The notes: generated from the letters alone by a model not told the origin. Positions 49,261 to 62,678 are shown, numbered from the stretch's first letter. The stretch is 64,000 nucleotides of DNA from Sphagnum magellanicum (GCA_021904315.1 CM038910.1:26298256-26362255), one strand, 5' to 3'. Translations and numbers: made by a program.

Positions 49261-51574
49261 ATGGCTACAAAAGACGATTATGTTGTTGTTGATAATGTTG
49301 GTGAGGTTGATGGACCACTTGCATGTGAAGATGTGACCACAAGCAAATTGGACATGGAGAATGACATATTATAGCTTGTGATTATAAAAGTTGATGAAGA
49401 TGTACTTTAAAAACCACACAACTGAAATTCTATTTGTTTCTTTTTTTCTATGAATGATGATTTGCTTGCAGATTTTGAAAATCCACAAATGTTGTGATAT
49501 ATTGTTTATAAATTGGAAAAAATGTTACATAGTTTTCTATCCCAAATTTTTGTTTTGAAGAAGGGCTTGATAAAGTATAATAAAATTAATGGGATTATTT
49601 TCACAAAGAATCATGTTGATTTTGTGCATCCCAAGTTGTTTGTTCAAAGAAAGGCACAACTTGTAAAAAAAACAATGATGGCTAATGTAAATAATTTGTG
49701 GTAGTAAGGGAAGAAAAGGGGCCAACCTTCCAATTTTGCAATCACCACTTATTTTGGGTTCCCAAACCGTTACAAAAATACTAATGAAGCACAACAAATG
49801 TTGATTGAGGATTTAGTGCTTTACATTTGCAAATGTTATTTAACATTTTTTACCCCTAAACACATTTGGTTAAAAAGGTTAGTTTTACACCAATGTCCCC
49901 ATGTTTCATTTTCTTCTTGAATTGTTTTTGTGGATGAAGTGTTTTTTGCAATGGTTAAAGAAACCTTGGATTTACATGTATTTCCAAACCTTGCATCTGC
50001 AACCACTATTTCTTGCAATTTTGATCTTCAAATGTCTAAGGGCGGAGTGGAATTTTTGCCCTTGTGATAAATTTCTTAAATAAATCTTGGACCCCTATGT
50101 ATGTTATTCTGCACTTATTTCAAGTGCATAAAACAAGTCATTAAAGTATTAATATTCAACATGAATCATTATTTTCAAATTTTGGATTAATGCATTATGT
50201 GATTACATCTATGAAATATGAAAGCAACAATTTGATAGCCACAACAGTCACATTGTGCTTCATCATCAATTGTGAACCTTTGACACTTATCAAGGTTTAT
50301 GAAGGTACATGTTTTGGGAATGCGATGTCTAAAGCATACCAATATGTTATTAATGATGACAAAGTTTCTAAAGGTTTAATGCAAGTTAGTGTGAAGGATG
50401 CACAAGCTATTTTACAAAAGACAATTACATGAACAAAGAAATCCATGAAAGGTAGGCAAGAATGAGGGAAGGATTGCATTGAATGTGTGATGTCAACTTG
50501 AAAATTTGAAATTCATGTCAAAATCATATTTGCATTGAAAGTCTCATATAATTTGAAAAGCCCTTGGAATTCAAACACATCATCATTATTTGTTATGGAA
50601 GGCAAAAGACTATCACTTTACAACAAAAAGTTCGAAGTTTCAAATGTGAGCTATTGTAGAGGGATTCACATGAATGATCATGACTTGTGTTATGAATCAA
50701 TCCCATGTTCATTGGTTATTATTTAATGGTTTGATTATTACCATTACCTTAATTGACAAATTATAATTTGAAATGATTGAAATGTTGCAAGTTTCAAATG
50801 GGACAAAAATGATGGACCAATTTGATTTCGAGCTCTTCCTTTTCCAAAGAAACATGCGAGAAGAAGTTGTGAAGAATTTGAAAGAAAATGTCCAATTTTT
50901 TATTTTTAAATATTTAGACTAGGTTAATAACATGTTTGCCATAATGTTGGATCCTTAGTTCAAATCATTATGAATTGTGAAAAATTGGTGGGACATGGGA
51001 ATGCAATTTGACTTGCTTATGAGTATGATTTGAAAATTATGATTCCCCTTTGCATGATTTGTTTTGAAACCCTAAACCTTAATGTTAAAACATGCACATA
51101 TATTAATCATGGTGAAGAACTTTAAAATGAAAGTAACATGTTTGGGGTTGAAGCATCCTTTTAAGAATCTTGTCGAACACTTTTATCATTTGAGAATTAT
51201 CTTTGTTCATGAGGTTATTCCCTATTGCATGTGAAAATCCTTTTATTTTGTGGTGCAACTTGGAAGGGTAGTTTCCAAATGTGGCATTTATGACCAAACA
51301 TATTCTTAGCATTCCAAGGCCATAGATTGAAACAAAAATGGTGTTTAGTCTTGCTAAAGTATTGATAGTTTTGTAACAATGTCGATTACAAGTGGAAAAC
51401 CTAGTTATAATCATCAAAATTGTTAAAATTTGGCCTAACGATCCACACATGAATTTTATGCCAAATAATAATATGAAAGATTACCTAAAAGCTAAAGGGT
51501 CTTTGGTTAATGACAATTATGAATTGATTGAAGAAACAAAATATTTTGAGAATTTGAACATGGATAGTGATTAG
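49261..51574 (+). mobile_element. Decayed hAT-superfamily transposase
   Basis: Frames broken by stops and shifts read in order like a plant hAT-type transposase. MATKDDYVVVDNVGEVDGPL at 49261 is followed by GLIKYNKINGIIFTKNHVDF with VHPKLF (zinc-finger-like spacing), then DLVLYICKCYLTFF, a WLKRLVLHQCPHVSF stretch, FDLQMSKGG, and VYEGTCFGNAMSKAYQYVIN with KVSKGLMQVSVKDAQAILQK at 50300-50430. A C-terminal-like block ends near 51574. Several in-frame stops make it inactive. I did not find terminal inverted repeats or target duplications by eye. Confidence 0.65.
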
Positions 51575-52640
51575 CATTGCATAGAAATTAACTTTTACAT
51601 TATTATTTTTCAACAAATGAATCTTTTATTGTTTTTTTTTCAATTATCATTTCAAAGTTTTTGCAACAAGTTTTTTCCTTGAGGCTTGGAAAGAATTGAG
51701 TCACAAGAGCTAGATATGGGATGACAAACCATTGAGTATTTGCATGGGATAATTGGGGTGGGGTTTAAAGTGTTGGTGGGACAGGTAACTTGCATTGTAA
51801 AAGGCCAAAAGGTAGAGCTATGGTATTTCGAGAATTGAGGTTCAATTCACTTGCAAGTTCCTACACTTTTAGGGATGTGTTTTTATGCATGTGAAAAATA
51901 ATCATGATCATATAAATTTTGAATATGCAAAACCTTTATACATATCTACAATTAATTTGAATTTTAAAACTGACAAATTCATTCATATTCGCCGAAACAT
52001 AAAAAAATAAACTTGAATCCATATTTGCCTTTATAAATAAATTACTGAAAGATTTCAATCCATATCCATTTGTTTGCTGTATATTTGTATAGAATATGCC
52101 TTAATCGATATCTTGAGGTTTCCCCTTGAATTTCTTGTTTGCTTCCCCAAAAAAAAAAAGTGCATGCAATTTGATTGACTCATATACAGTGAAAGTAATA
52201 GTCTACAACCATAGTACCTATGTAGCTTCAACAATAAATAAATAAAATAAAATAATATAAAATAATATTATTCTTGTAAAGTATTGTAAAATTTTCTGGA
52301 ATAGGTACATTTTCAGGAACCTCCCTAAGCAGAGTTTTCCCCTTGCAAAACCCTCTTCAATTTCCAGGCATCTTCAGCTTTAGTAGCGGACTTAAAAAAA
52401 TAAAAATAAAATTTAAAAAGAAAAAGAAAAGAAAAGTGCTTTGATTGGAAGGAAGCATTTTCCTCTGAGGCCATTCCTGGGAGTTTTGGGATTTTCTGGA
52501 TTATTTATTTACCCTTATAATCAGCCAGTGGGTGAGGCTGGAAAGATGTTATAAATCCCCGACCCCCAATTAATATTTTCTAAAAACAAATTGGGTGATA
52601 CCTGAGCACAATTTGCACTCAAAACTTTTTCATGTTATGA
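51575..52640. other. Spacer between hAT remnant and right arm
   Basis: No gene or element recognised. A (AAATA)n stretch lies near 52230-52270. Confidence 0.45.
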
Positions 52641-52660
52641 ATGCTCCAAAGCTCTCACAA

Positions 52661-52845
52661 AACATGCCTAGTGACATGTTATGTACCCCCTAATAAGACC
52701 CATAACATGCCTAGTGACATGTTACCGTACCCCCTAATAGTACCCATAACATGCCTAGTGACATGTTACATACCCCCTAATAGTACCCATAACATGCCTA
52801 GTGACATGTTACGGTACCCCCTAATACCCATAACATGCATAACAT
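52661..52845 (+). repeat. 42-45 bp tandem array upstream of the right SDR copy
   Basis: Four units start at about 52661, 52703, 52748 and 52791. Each has 'aacatgcctagtgacatgtt' followed by 'accccctaatagtaccc'. The first part is an imperfect dyad (ACATG and CATGT arms). The array sits just outside the region shared with the left copy, about 200-400 bp upstream of the right TATA box. Confidence 0.9.
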
Positions 52846-53054
52846 GGACCCAAATTGTCATGGACCCAAATCGTGTTTTAGGTATCGTAGCAGGACCTTC
52901 CCCCCTACGTAAGTAAAGCAATGGTACTGCAAGCAAACAAACAAACAGTGAAGATTTGACCGCAGCCCAGCCCAGCCCAGTCCACCATCATCAACGGAAC
53001 ACCCACATGGAACATCTACTTACATCATGGCTGACATCACGAAACAGAATTGCA

Positions 53055-53060
53055 TATAAA
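53055..53060 (+). promoter_or_regulatory. Putative TATA box, right SDR copy
   Basis: TATAAA within 'tgcatataaattcacgag', about 320 bp upstream of the ATG and conserved with the left copy. Confidence 0.5.
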
Positions 53061-53247
53061 TTCACGAGTGTCCACTGGGCTTCTCCAGAATTCATTCAAC
53101 AGAGCTTATGAACCATCTTTTCTGCTTTTCTTCTTAGATCGATACATACTTCTTGGCTGTTTAGATATCACTCACAAGTGCAAGCTTTTTTAGTTGTTGG
53201 GTGGTAGCGATCACAAGAGGAATTTATTTTAATTTTGAAGCCAGGCT

Positions 53248-53271
53248 GAGAGAGAGAGACACACACACACA

Positions 53272-53316
<45 letters not shown>
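53248..53316 (+). repeat. (GA)n/(CA)n tract in the right SDR 5' UTR
   Basis: A compound run of GA, then CA, then about 40 bases of GA, between the putative TATA box and the ATG. It is longer than the left-copy tract. Confidence 0.85.
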
Positions 53317-53319
<3 letters not shown>

Positions 53320-53375
53320 CAGAACTTCAAGACAGAAAACATAGACACACGAGTGAGAACACAAAACTTTTTAAA

Positions 53376-55904
53376 ATGGGGAGCTTTGGTGTGCCATTAG
53401 CTGCAGAGCGATGGAGTTTGAAAGGGAAAAATGCTCTCGTCACTGTGGGGATCGGGTACAAGATCTTCTCTCAAATTAGACTTCTCTAGTTCTTCTTGAT
53501 TAATTTTCCCCCCTTCTGTAGTTAATTGTCAAATCTCCCAGGGATTTTGATCAGACGTTCCTTTTCCTCCAACCTCCTCTTTTTGTGCAACAGCCAGTCT
53601 CCGACCAACATCTGATATCAATAAAATTTCTTCACAAACAAAATGTGTCCTTGTCACAATAGACTTATCCTCAGATAGTTGCTCACTTCACGGATAACGC
53701 TAATGTAATGATTCTTCTGGTAATTGTCGTTGTCCAGGCTGGGAGTTGTTGAAGAGCTGGCGGGATTGGGAGCTTCAGTGTACACCTGCACAAAATTTGA
53801 TACTGATCTCCAAAAGGGCTTGGAAACTTGGAGAGCTGCAGGCTGGAAAGTGGAAGGCTGTGTATGTGACATGGGTAACCATCAAGATCGTGTTGAGCTT
53901 TTCCGCAAAGTGGATGCTCATTTTCGAGGAAAGCTCGATATCTTGGTAAGCTCATGGAATCTGTCATTTGCAACAACCGTCCTTCCAGTGGTGAATTTTC
54001 AATGAGTTTCGTGATGTAGCTCAACATGTTCAACAAAGATTTTGGTCACAATTAGCAGTGTATAATCATCATCAGAAGAGTATGTCATGTAATGTGATCA
54101 AGAAATTGACATAATCTGCCACCCCAGACCATAGTCATTTTTCTTTTCAACTTCTGGCGATTGAAACTATCAAGAATCAATTCATTTTCACAATTTTCAT
54201 TTCTAATTTCACTTCTTGCTGAAATTTTGCTTGTAAAAGAAAGAGGTCTGCATCTTACACTCCCAGTTTTGAAATACATAGATTAGTTGTGTGGAGCCTT
54301 GAATGGAGTCTGGATGTGAAATGACAAATGCCGAAACATTTGAAACCAACAAAGCATATGCAAAATCCAAGCCCAAATGCAATCCGAACATGGAGCTCAT
54401 AGATCATGATTTCTGCAACAACTTCCATTCAATTCCAATTTCTGATGCAAATTTTTTTGCTGATGCAGATCAATGGCACAGTGGGTTACAATATGCTCAA
54501 GTCCATGCTTGAATACACGGAAGAAGAAATTCAGACAGGAATGTCAGCCAACTTTCAGTCTGCATTTCACACATGCCAGCTTGCTTACCCACTTCTGAAA
54601 GCATCAGGCAATGGAAGTATTGTAAATGTGTCATCGTTGTCGGGTACTGTTGCATGTTGGCCTGGTGCTCTCTATGGTGGAATGCAAGGTATGGTTGAGG
54701 TCATCATTATCACATGTTCAGATGTTTGTGTTCCCTCTTGTATGTATTTACACCTGGAGATAAATGGGTTTTCAATGAATTTCTTGATAGAATGGACTAT
54801 GGTGACTGAATGTCATCCTTCATGAAAGAATTTCCACAACAAATGTCATCTACTAGAAATGGAATTCCTACAAAATGGGTTTGTTCGATTTCTTGGTAGA
54901 AAAGATGAGGGTGGATGAATTTCAACCCTTATGGATGCTTTGCTGGTAATGATGAATGAATTTCACCTATTACGAATGGAAATAAGATAAATGCAAAAGC
55001 TGGAATATTTCAAGAGAAGTTGAATATAATATTTTTGGAAAATTTGGACCACAATTACCTACAAAATTGGAGACAAGAAAACAGAGCTAATTGTAATATG
55101 GTTTTTGAAGGTTTTACTTATTTGATGTTGTCTTTGGTTGTATAAATAGCTGATCATGTTGATGTGGGCAAATGAGCTTTTCCTTGTAGTTTGTGTGAGA
55201 TGGTATGTATAGGAGGATAAGATTTCTCAATTGGGTCAAAAATTACTCAACATTCCCTTTCTCAAAATTTAAGTTTCTTTTCACAAGTTTGCAATAATAC
55301 AATCTCCTCATATTGTTTGCAAATAGAATACAAACCTCCAAGCAGAGATTTTTCATTTCGTTCATGCGTGGATTAACATCGTATTGGGTTTGTGTTTGTT
55401 TGGCCAGCTGCATTGCAACAGATAACAAAATGCCTTGCATGTGACTGGGCAAAAGACCATATTCGAGTCAATTGCGTCGCTCCTTTCTGGACAAGAATTC
55501 CTGTCAAATTTGCACAACAGGTGAGGCAACGACAAAGATTATCCCTGCATTGTGTTGTCTATTTCCCCAGACAAGGAATGGAAATGATGGGCTAATATGA
55601 ATTGAGTGATTGGCTTCTCTTTTCAGCCTGTTTGGGTGAATGTTTGAATTCTCTAGTAAGGTAATCCCCATGTATTTTGGTTAAATCTGTGAATTTGTTG
55701 TGGCAGATGTTAAGCAATCCGGAATTTGTAGCTGACCTTGAGGACTGTATTCCACTCAAGCGCGTGGCAGAAACTCATGAGATTACGGGTGTGATTGCAT
55801 TTCTATGCATGCCTGTTTCTTCATTTACAACTGGACAAACCATTTGTATTGATGGTGGCTTGACTGCACACGGCTTCACACCAAAATCATTTCTTGGTGC
55901 TTGA
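53376..55904 (+). CDS. Tropinone-reductase-like short-chain dehydrogenase/reductase, right copy, five exons
   Basis: Exons are 53376-53455, 53738-53945, 54469-54688, 55408-55520 and 55707-55904, identical in length to the left copy, giving 272 residues. The N-terminus reads MGSFGVPLAAERWSLKGKNA where the left copy reads MGTVGEPLAAQRWSLQGKNA. Other differences are few (for example NFQSAF for NFESAF, NPEFVA for NPQFVA, MPVSS for MPASS). It shares the TVGIG cofactor motif, the NGTVG segment and the YGGMQ active-site substitution with the left copy, so these changes predate the duplication. The intron 1 sequence was checked for a micro-exon restoring TGGTxGIG and none was seen. Frames and splice sites are intact. 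The promoter has an added tandem array at 52661-52845. Confidence 0.9.
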
Positions 55905-55999
55905 AATTTTGGGGTGCTAATTGAATGTTTTCTGAAGAAGGCCAATTAACAATAATTAATCTTCCGAAACTTTTTGGCTTTGTGGTCATGTTAATGGAC

Positions 56000-58530
56000 C
56001 ATTAAGTTTCTAAATAAGCACTTGACTCTCTAGAAATGAAAGGGCATTCATTATATCTGAGACACCCATTTGCAATAGAGAGTTGTTACATGGTGACAAA
56101 TGCAGAATTTTGACTCGAGATAATTTTGCATGTTGGAAGTGTCTCTTGTTGATGCAATTAGAGTAAGTAAAAAGGTTGCAGTTGTGGTTCAGTATATAAG
56201 CCTATGCCTAGTATCAACTCGGTACCAAGTAGGCTAGTAGGCTAGCATGACATGAGGCAATACCAGCCTTGTACAAATACCAGGCTTGTAAGAACCTGAG
56301 GTTGAATTTGAGTATTCTATTGGAGACTTTTTTTGTATGGCTTGCTAGAATGATTTTTACAATATTTATCTATAAAGGAAGGTAGTTTGTTTTGTTTTGT
56401 TAGTTTCATGCCACACTTTTGATCTTTTGGAAAGCTCTCAATGAATAAGCGTACGCCCACTTGGTTTGCGACTTTTTGAAGTTTTCGTGTGGAAGCTATT
56501 GATTATTGAAACATTTTCTCGATGAAAAATGGAAACATAAAACTATATTGGAATTTGGGGCTTTCTTGGTGTTATTGGAAGCTTTACAATGAGTTAGATT
56601 TAATAGAGTTTATTTCACAATTTTCAGAGCCAAGGTGTGAAAGATATTGATTTTTGAGTGAATTTTGTTCCAAAAATTCAAACAAATTACAAAAAATGGG
56701 TTTGGAGGGGAAAACCAATTGACCCTTCAATGTGTTCGGATTGCTGAATTCAGAAATTTTCAATTCTGAAAGTGTGAAAACTAAATAATGTGTTCATGTG
56801 GAAAACAAACGAATAAAAGATCAAAATTATTTATTTTCATTATATAGCTATGGGGATATATGTTTTTTTCACAAATATCTACTCATATGTCTATTTTATA
56901 TGTATATATAAGCATCCCTCCTATTATGGATTCTATATAATTTCAAAGTATGCAAAAAAAAAAAACTTTTGAACAATTTTTCAATTCTATTTCACAAATC
57001 TATTTTATGAAACTTTCAATTTTTTATAGCAAGTTTTATTTTACTCAAGTGAAAACGTGTTTAAAAATTTGAAACATTCACTTATACAATAACCAAAAAG
57101 AAACTAAACAAGAAAAGTCATAAAACCTTACACCTTATATGAGTCACCATGTGATTTAACATGCACACTAATTTGTGCCATGATTTTTATAATGAGTCAT
57201 TATCTTTTATTTACACACATTAATTTATCTCATGATTGTTTTAATGAATCATAATCATTGAACCATGCACATTAATTGAAATTTTGACTAATTAAATTTG
57301 TCAAGCCATTATTAAATTATGAAACTACACCACCTAATAAGTTACCCAATTTAATCCTTTAAATGATTATTTAATTATCAAGCTATTTACACCAAGTTAC
57401 ATTCACACTTGGACCAATGGCACATGCTGCACTGATTTTAATTATTATATGAAAAGACTTGTGATTGTATGACTTTATAAATAAGTGAAATAATCCATGC
57501 ACACACTTGACTATGTTTATGTATCTTTATGTAGAGTTGGTGGAACTAGACCTCTCTTGTTTTGCAACATCTAGCTATGAAGCAAGGTTGTTTGTTTGTT
57601 TGTTTTGTTTTGTACCGATGAGATCCACCAAACCAAGATGCTCCAAATCATGTTCTTGATGTCTTTGGAAAGCTCTTGAGGAGGAAGGGTGCATCAGCTT
57701 GGTTTCATGATGTTTGGACTTGTGGTGCAAAAGTTCTTGAATATTGGATGATTTTTTCACTGAACATTAAAGTGTTACCATGTCCTGAACTGATGGTTTT
57801 GGAAGGAAAAATCAGTTCAGGACGTGGTAACACTTGAACGTCTACCATTCAATTCAACTAGAAGGAATTGTGATGTGCCTTTGGTGTTGTTGCAAAGATC
57901 TTGCAATGGGATTGGGGACATGGTAACACTTGGGCCAATGGCACAGGCCACTCTAGTCTATTTATGAAGGAAGGTAGTTTGTTTGTTTTGTTTATACTTA
58001 TGAGATCCACGGAACTAGGATACTTCAAATCGCGTTTTTGGTCTCTTTGGAAATCTTTCAAGAGGAGGGGTGCATCAGCTTGGTTTCATAACATTTGGAC
58101 TTGCAGTGTAGAAGTTCTTGAATATTGAATGATTTCTTCACAGAAAATTAAATTAAATCGTAGCTAAAATTTTCAGAGGAATTAGAAAGTGCCAAGTTGG
58201 TGTTATTGGAAAGATCTTGATGAGCAGGATTTAATGGAATTTATTTGGAAAGATTTGGGTTCAGAATGTGGGAGATATTGATTTTTAAATGATTTCTGTC
58301 ACTGAAAATTCAAATAAATTTCAAAAAACTAGGTTTTGCAAGGAAAAATTAGTTGAGGACATGGTAACACTTGGGCCAATGGCACAAGCCACATTAGTAT
58401 ATGTTTTGAATTGTTCCTATGTACATCATCTAATAAGGTAAAATCTTTAAACCAATGTTGGGTGATTTTTCAATCTTACAATTAACCTATGGTTTTGATT
58501 TCAAAATAAATGGAATTATCTTGGTTCCAA
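56000..58530. other. 3' flank of the right SDR copy and expanded arm segment
   Basis: There is no supported gene. Repeated blocks near 57540-57760 and 57950-58130 share 'gagatccac', 'catgttcttgatgtctttgg/cgtttttggtctctttgg', 'catcagcttggtttcat' and 'gttcttgaatattg'. These form a local direct duplication about 415 bp apart. Confidence 0.6.
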
Positions 58531-58835
58531 TGTGACACATAAATGGAATCAAGAATTTGGTTCTTTAAAAAAACATTCAATTCCAGTTCTAAAAATTGGA
58601 CCTAGTTTTTGGTCCAGTTTTTTATTAATCCAAATGGAACTACCATTTAACTTGGACCTAGGCACCTTTTATTTTAAAAAATTGAAACATGTATCTCAAT
58701 TCTTGTTCCACACATAAAGAGAATTCCAAGTTTGATTCTTAAAGAAAAAAAAATCTAGTTTCAATTCTGAAAATCAAACCCAATTCCAATTTGATTTGTA
58801 TTAATTAAAATTGAAATGATATCTAATTTGTAGCC

Positions 58836-61800
58836 AAATTTGGCTAAATTAATTTTTGGATGGTTGACCCCTTGGCTACATCACAATATTGTTTAAAAAA
58901 ACATTGAATGAGGGCCCACACATAAATGATTTGTGAATGTCCACACGACAACCTTTGGATATGTTTTGAATGCTCTCAACATTTTTCATGGTTAGGATCC
59001 CTCACCATAGGGTAAAGGGGGCCTTAGACTTTCTTTTGGAAGTGTTCATGTTCGAAATGATAATAATGTATCCATCATCATGTAAATAAATGTTTCATTA
59101 AAGTCAGAAATAGATAGGATAGTTGAAATTAGTTAAGGAATGTCAAGTACTTAAATATAATGAAAATGAAGATATTTGGAATCTACCAATTTAGTATGGA
59201 AAGAATATTTTTCATTGGGAGTATTGTTGCATTTGTTTAAATGTTTTGTGATACAATTTGGAAGTAGTGATCGTAAGTGTGTGGGTCTTAGGAATGATCT
59301 TTAAATTATATGTTGGAATCAAATGTGAGGAGTTCATGTGAGGAGTAGTTTTGGGTTCTTGTGGAACCTATCAAACCTATATAAGAAGGTTCTATTTTGA
59401 AGGCCAAATAGCATAATGGACTTAGTGTGGTTTATTTGGGTAATACAACTTTCATTTGTGTGAAGATTTTTGTTTTTCCACAATTACTTTAAATGATTTG
59501 GACATTTGTGATTCAACAATACTATGTGTGAACCAAAATTAGAATAATGTTTAATGGTAAGAATTTGGTGTGAATTTGTCTTGGTCCAAAACTAAAAAAA
59601 ATTGTTTATCTAGTTTTGGAAAGTTGTGAAGATGGGACCAATTTTATCAACAATGAAGAATCAATATACGAAAATTTTGTTTATGCCAACTAATTGGAGC
59701 CCTAGTTTTCCTCCTCTTTTTCTTTACATTTTCCTTTCCAATGAATTTCACAATTTAAATAACATCTCCATAATGCCTCTATAATGTTTCCCAATATTTG
59801 ACATCTTTCATGCATCATTCACAAAGTTTTCTATGAAGAACACCATTGTATTCATCATGCACCAATAGTGTTAGCTCAACTGCATGATTTTATGTATAGG
59901 TATATTTTTAGGCGAAGACATGCTCCCAATGACCTCCCCTAATTGAAAGTCATAGACTTGAAGCCATAGCCCAAGGGTGTAGGCCCGAAAATTAGGGAAG
60001 GCCCATGGGAGTAAGCCCTCTCCAACATGAAGCACAAAACGTTATTTTATTCAAATGGTGAAAGTCTCCATGTGATTAGTGGATGGGTCCTTCAATTGCC
60101 AAACAAATCTTCCATGTGGTGGAGGTGCTTTCAAATACAAAGGAGAAAAAACCTTGTAGTATTTTTTTATTGGTGGAATTGTTCAAATTAAATTGATTAT
60201 TTGCATGTCACATCATGTGTACAAGTATACAAGAAGTCAAATTGGTAAAATGAGGTTTAAAACAAATAAAGTTACAATTTTTAAAAATAAATGGAGGTGA
60301 AATGTGTGAAAGAAATGTATTAAAAAAAGAACACTATTTCACTTTCATGGGCTTTATGTTGGTCCCACATGATTATAAAATTCAAGATTTTATAATAGTT
60401 ATATTATATGAATAAGCTTCAATTTGGGCCAATGTTCTACAGGTCTTAGTCTATTATTTAAAATGGCCTTAATAGTAATAACAAGTATATTTTGTTGCAT
60501 TTTACTTAGTTATTATCCTACAAAAATTGTCTATTTTGGTCCCAAAGAAATATTTTTTAAATTGACATTAATTTAATATATGAATTTACGCTAAATAAAC
60601 ACAATGGTATAAACTTTGGTATGGAAGACCAAACTTTTTAATCCCTTGTTTGTAGATACTTGAACTAATACCATATTAACCTTAAAATCAAGGTCAAGAG
60701 GGAATAAGGAGAAGATTTGGTTACATTGGTACATTCAATAGCAAGAAGTCATCCTCCTCACTCATCCGGTATGAATATGTACCATGTTTTGTGAGCTATG
60801 GCATTTGTTTCCCTATGGTTAACATTTTTTATTGATAATTAAGCATCCCTTCTTAATGGAAGCCTCTTGTTTTCTTTTAGTGGATACCACACATAGCATG
60901 CAAAAAGAAAACACCAATGAAAGACACATTGCCTATTACATCAACCAATGGGTCTAACCCTAAACATACATTGATACCAATGCATCACGAAATGGGGTTT
61001 TAAGAACTCTTTATATATCATGTTTAGTTGTTTTGTCTTTCCAATTTATCCTTGTCTAGCAAATCTCAAATTTCATACATTAATAATTGTAATTCTTCCA
61101 TATAAAATAGGTAAAACCTTGTTCATTATGCAAGGTAACTTGTGCATGCAAGTACATGATAAGGTGAGATGGGTGATACATTCTCCATATTTATGCATGT
61201 ATCCTAGATCTATTTATTCAAAATAATGGGCCAACAAAGAATAACTCATGTCCAAGTAAGTAATTGGTTGGAAAAATATGAAAATATGCCCATCTCATAA
61301 ATCAATTGATTCAAAAATATGTGCCAATAGATAATGACAATGTCCCAACTTCCAATTAAGTTAATAATTGGTTGGGAAAGATGTATTTTACAATTTAATT
61401 TACCTAAAATCATTAGCAAATCCCTTCAAAAGCAATCAAGCATGTATGTCACAAACTAATCTAAATAGTAAATACCTAGTCATGTAAAGGTTCATATTTG
61501 TAGATTTGGCAATTTTCACATTTTTAAAATCATAAAATTAACTACAAATCACAATTCTAATTTTTTTACCTAAAGCTAAAAACACACCTATTGTTAGAGC
61601 CTAGACCATTAGGCTACTATAACCAACCCATAACCTAAAATGATAATTTAAGAATAGTTGGTAATGTCAAAAGTACTTTGTTTACAATAATGCTTTCGAT
61701 TCACACTTGATTGTTTTTTAGAACATTGAACATAACATCATTTCAAAGCATTCACATTTCAATCACACTTACAATGGTCATTTTTTCATTTTCTCCCTAC

Positions 61801-62640
61801 CTTCAAGACTGATCATTTAAGAGCTTTCTTCTCATTTCTATCCTTTCATATATTCTTCAGACTATCTCCTCTCCCATTCTTTTCTCTTCTCATTTTTCAA
61901 ATCTTCTTTTCTTTTGACATTCTCTTTTTTCACCTTGCTCATTCCATTCTAAAGACCAACACATCATCAATGTTTCATTACATTTTACTCTACACATTGA
62001 CATCAAAGTTCACTATGTGTTTTGCTCTCCTTTTTACATAATGTTTTCAAAGCTTTGTTTGTGTTTCTAGGCTCCTTTTTGCATATTAACATCAAAGTTC
62101 AATTATTATTTTTGCAATATTGTGTTCCTTTATGCACTTCTCATTCATGTTTTTCTTTTTTTTTTGTCTTTGCTTATGCTTTGTTTGTTTTCTTTGCATT
62201 TTGCTTATGTGTTGATCAATTTTTGGGTGCCATTTAACTTCATAGCCTACATCTATTTTGTTTTCTTGTTTTTTCTTTTTCTTTTATTTTTTGTATTTGC
62301 ATTTTGTTGGTCTGCAAGTTGTTCCTTGAGAAATTTTTCGAGGACCAAGTTCGTTAGCTTCCAAGTTCATCTATTTGGACTCGACAAACAACACACAACC
62401 TTTTTTGGACCCAAGGTCATTTTGGCCTTTGTTTCTTTTCATCAATATAGGTTGTCAATTGTGCTTAGTATTTTGTCAACTAATTTAGGACATTCGGTGA
62501 AACCTAGGAGCACAACATGGTTTTCCATTTTTTTGATAAAATGTGATGAGGAAAGGCAGGTAAATTTTTTTTGTATGACCAAAGCCTATATTGATTGATA
62601 TTTCAAATCAATTGAGGCCCATCGTTATGAAAACACACAC
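58836..62640. other. AT-rich intergenic DNA, nothing recognised
   Basis: No gene supported. The frames at 62022-62598 are T-rich and hydrophobic by composition and lack family resemblance. Confidence 0.45.
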
Positions 62641-62678
62641 AAAACATAGGAAAGTAGTTCTAGTGGAAATTTGAATAT

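Larger units (their letters stand above)
52915..58835 (+). repeat. Right arm of the large inverted duplication
   Basis: Plus-strand equivalent of 39845-43920 in reverse. It holds extra sequence between about 56420 and 58340. There a block containing 'acttgggccaatggcaca' or a close variant is present three times (near 57410, 57930 and 58370), so local duplication extended this arm. Confidence 0.85.

Noticed and set aside
62022-62598. 158-codon hydrophobic frame resembling a membrane protein
   Set aside because: Hydrophobicity comes from T-rich DNA (Phe/Leu codons); no recognisable family, no splice or start context.
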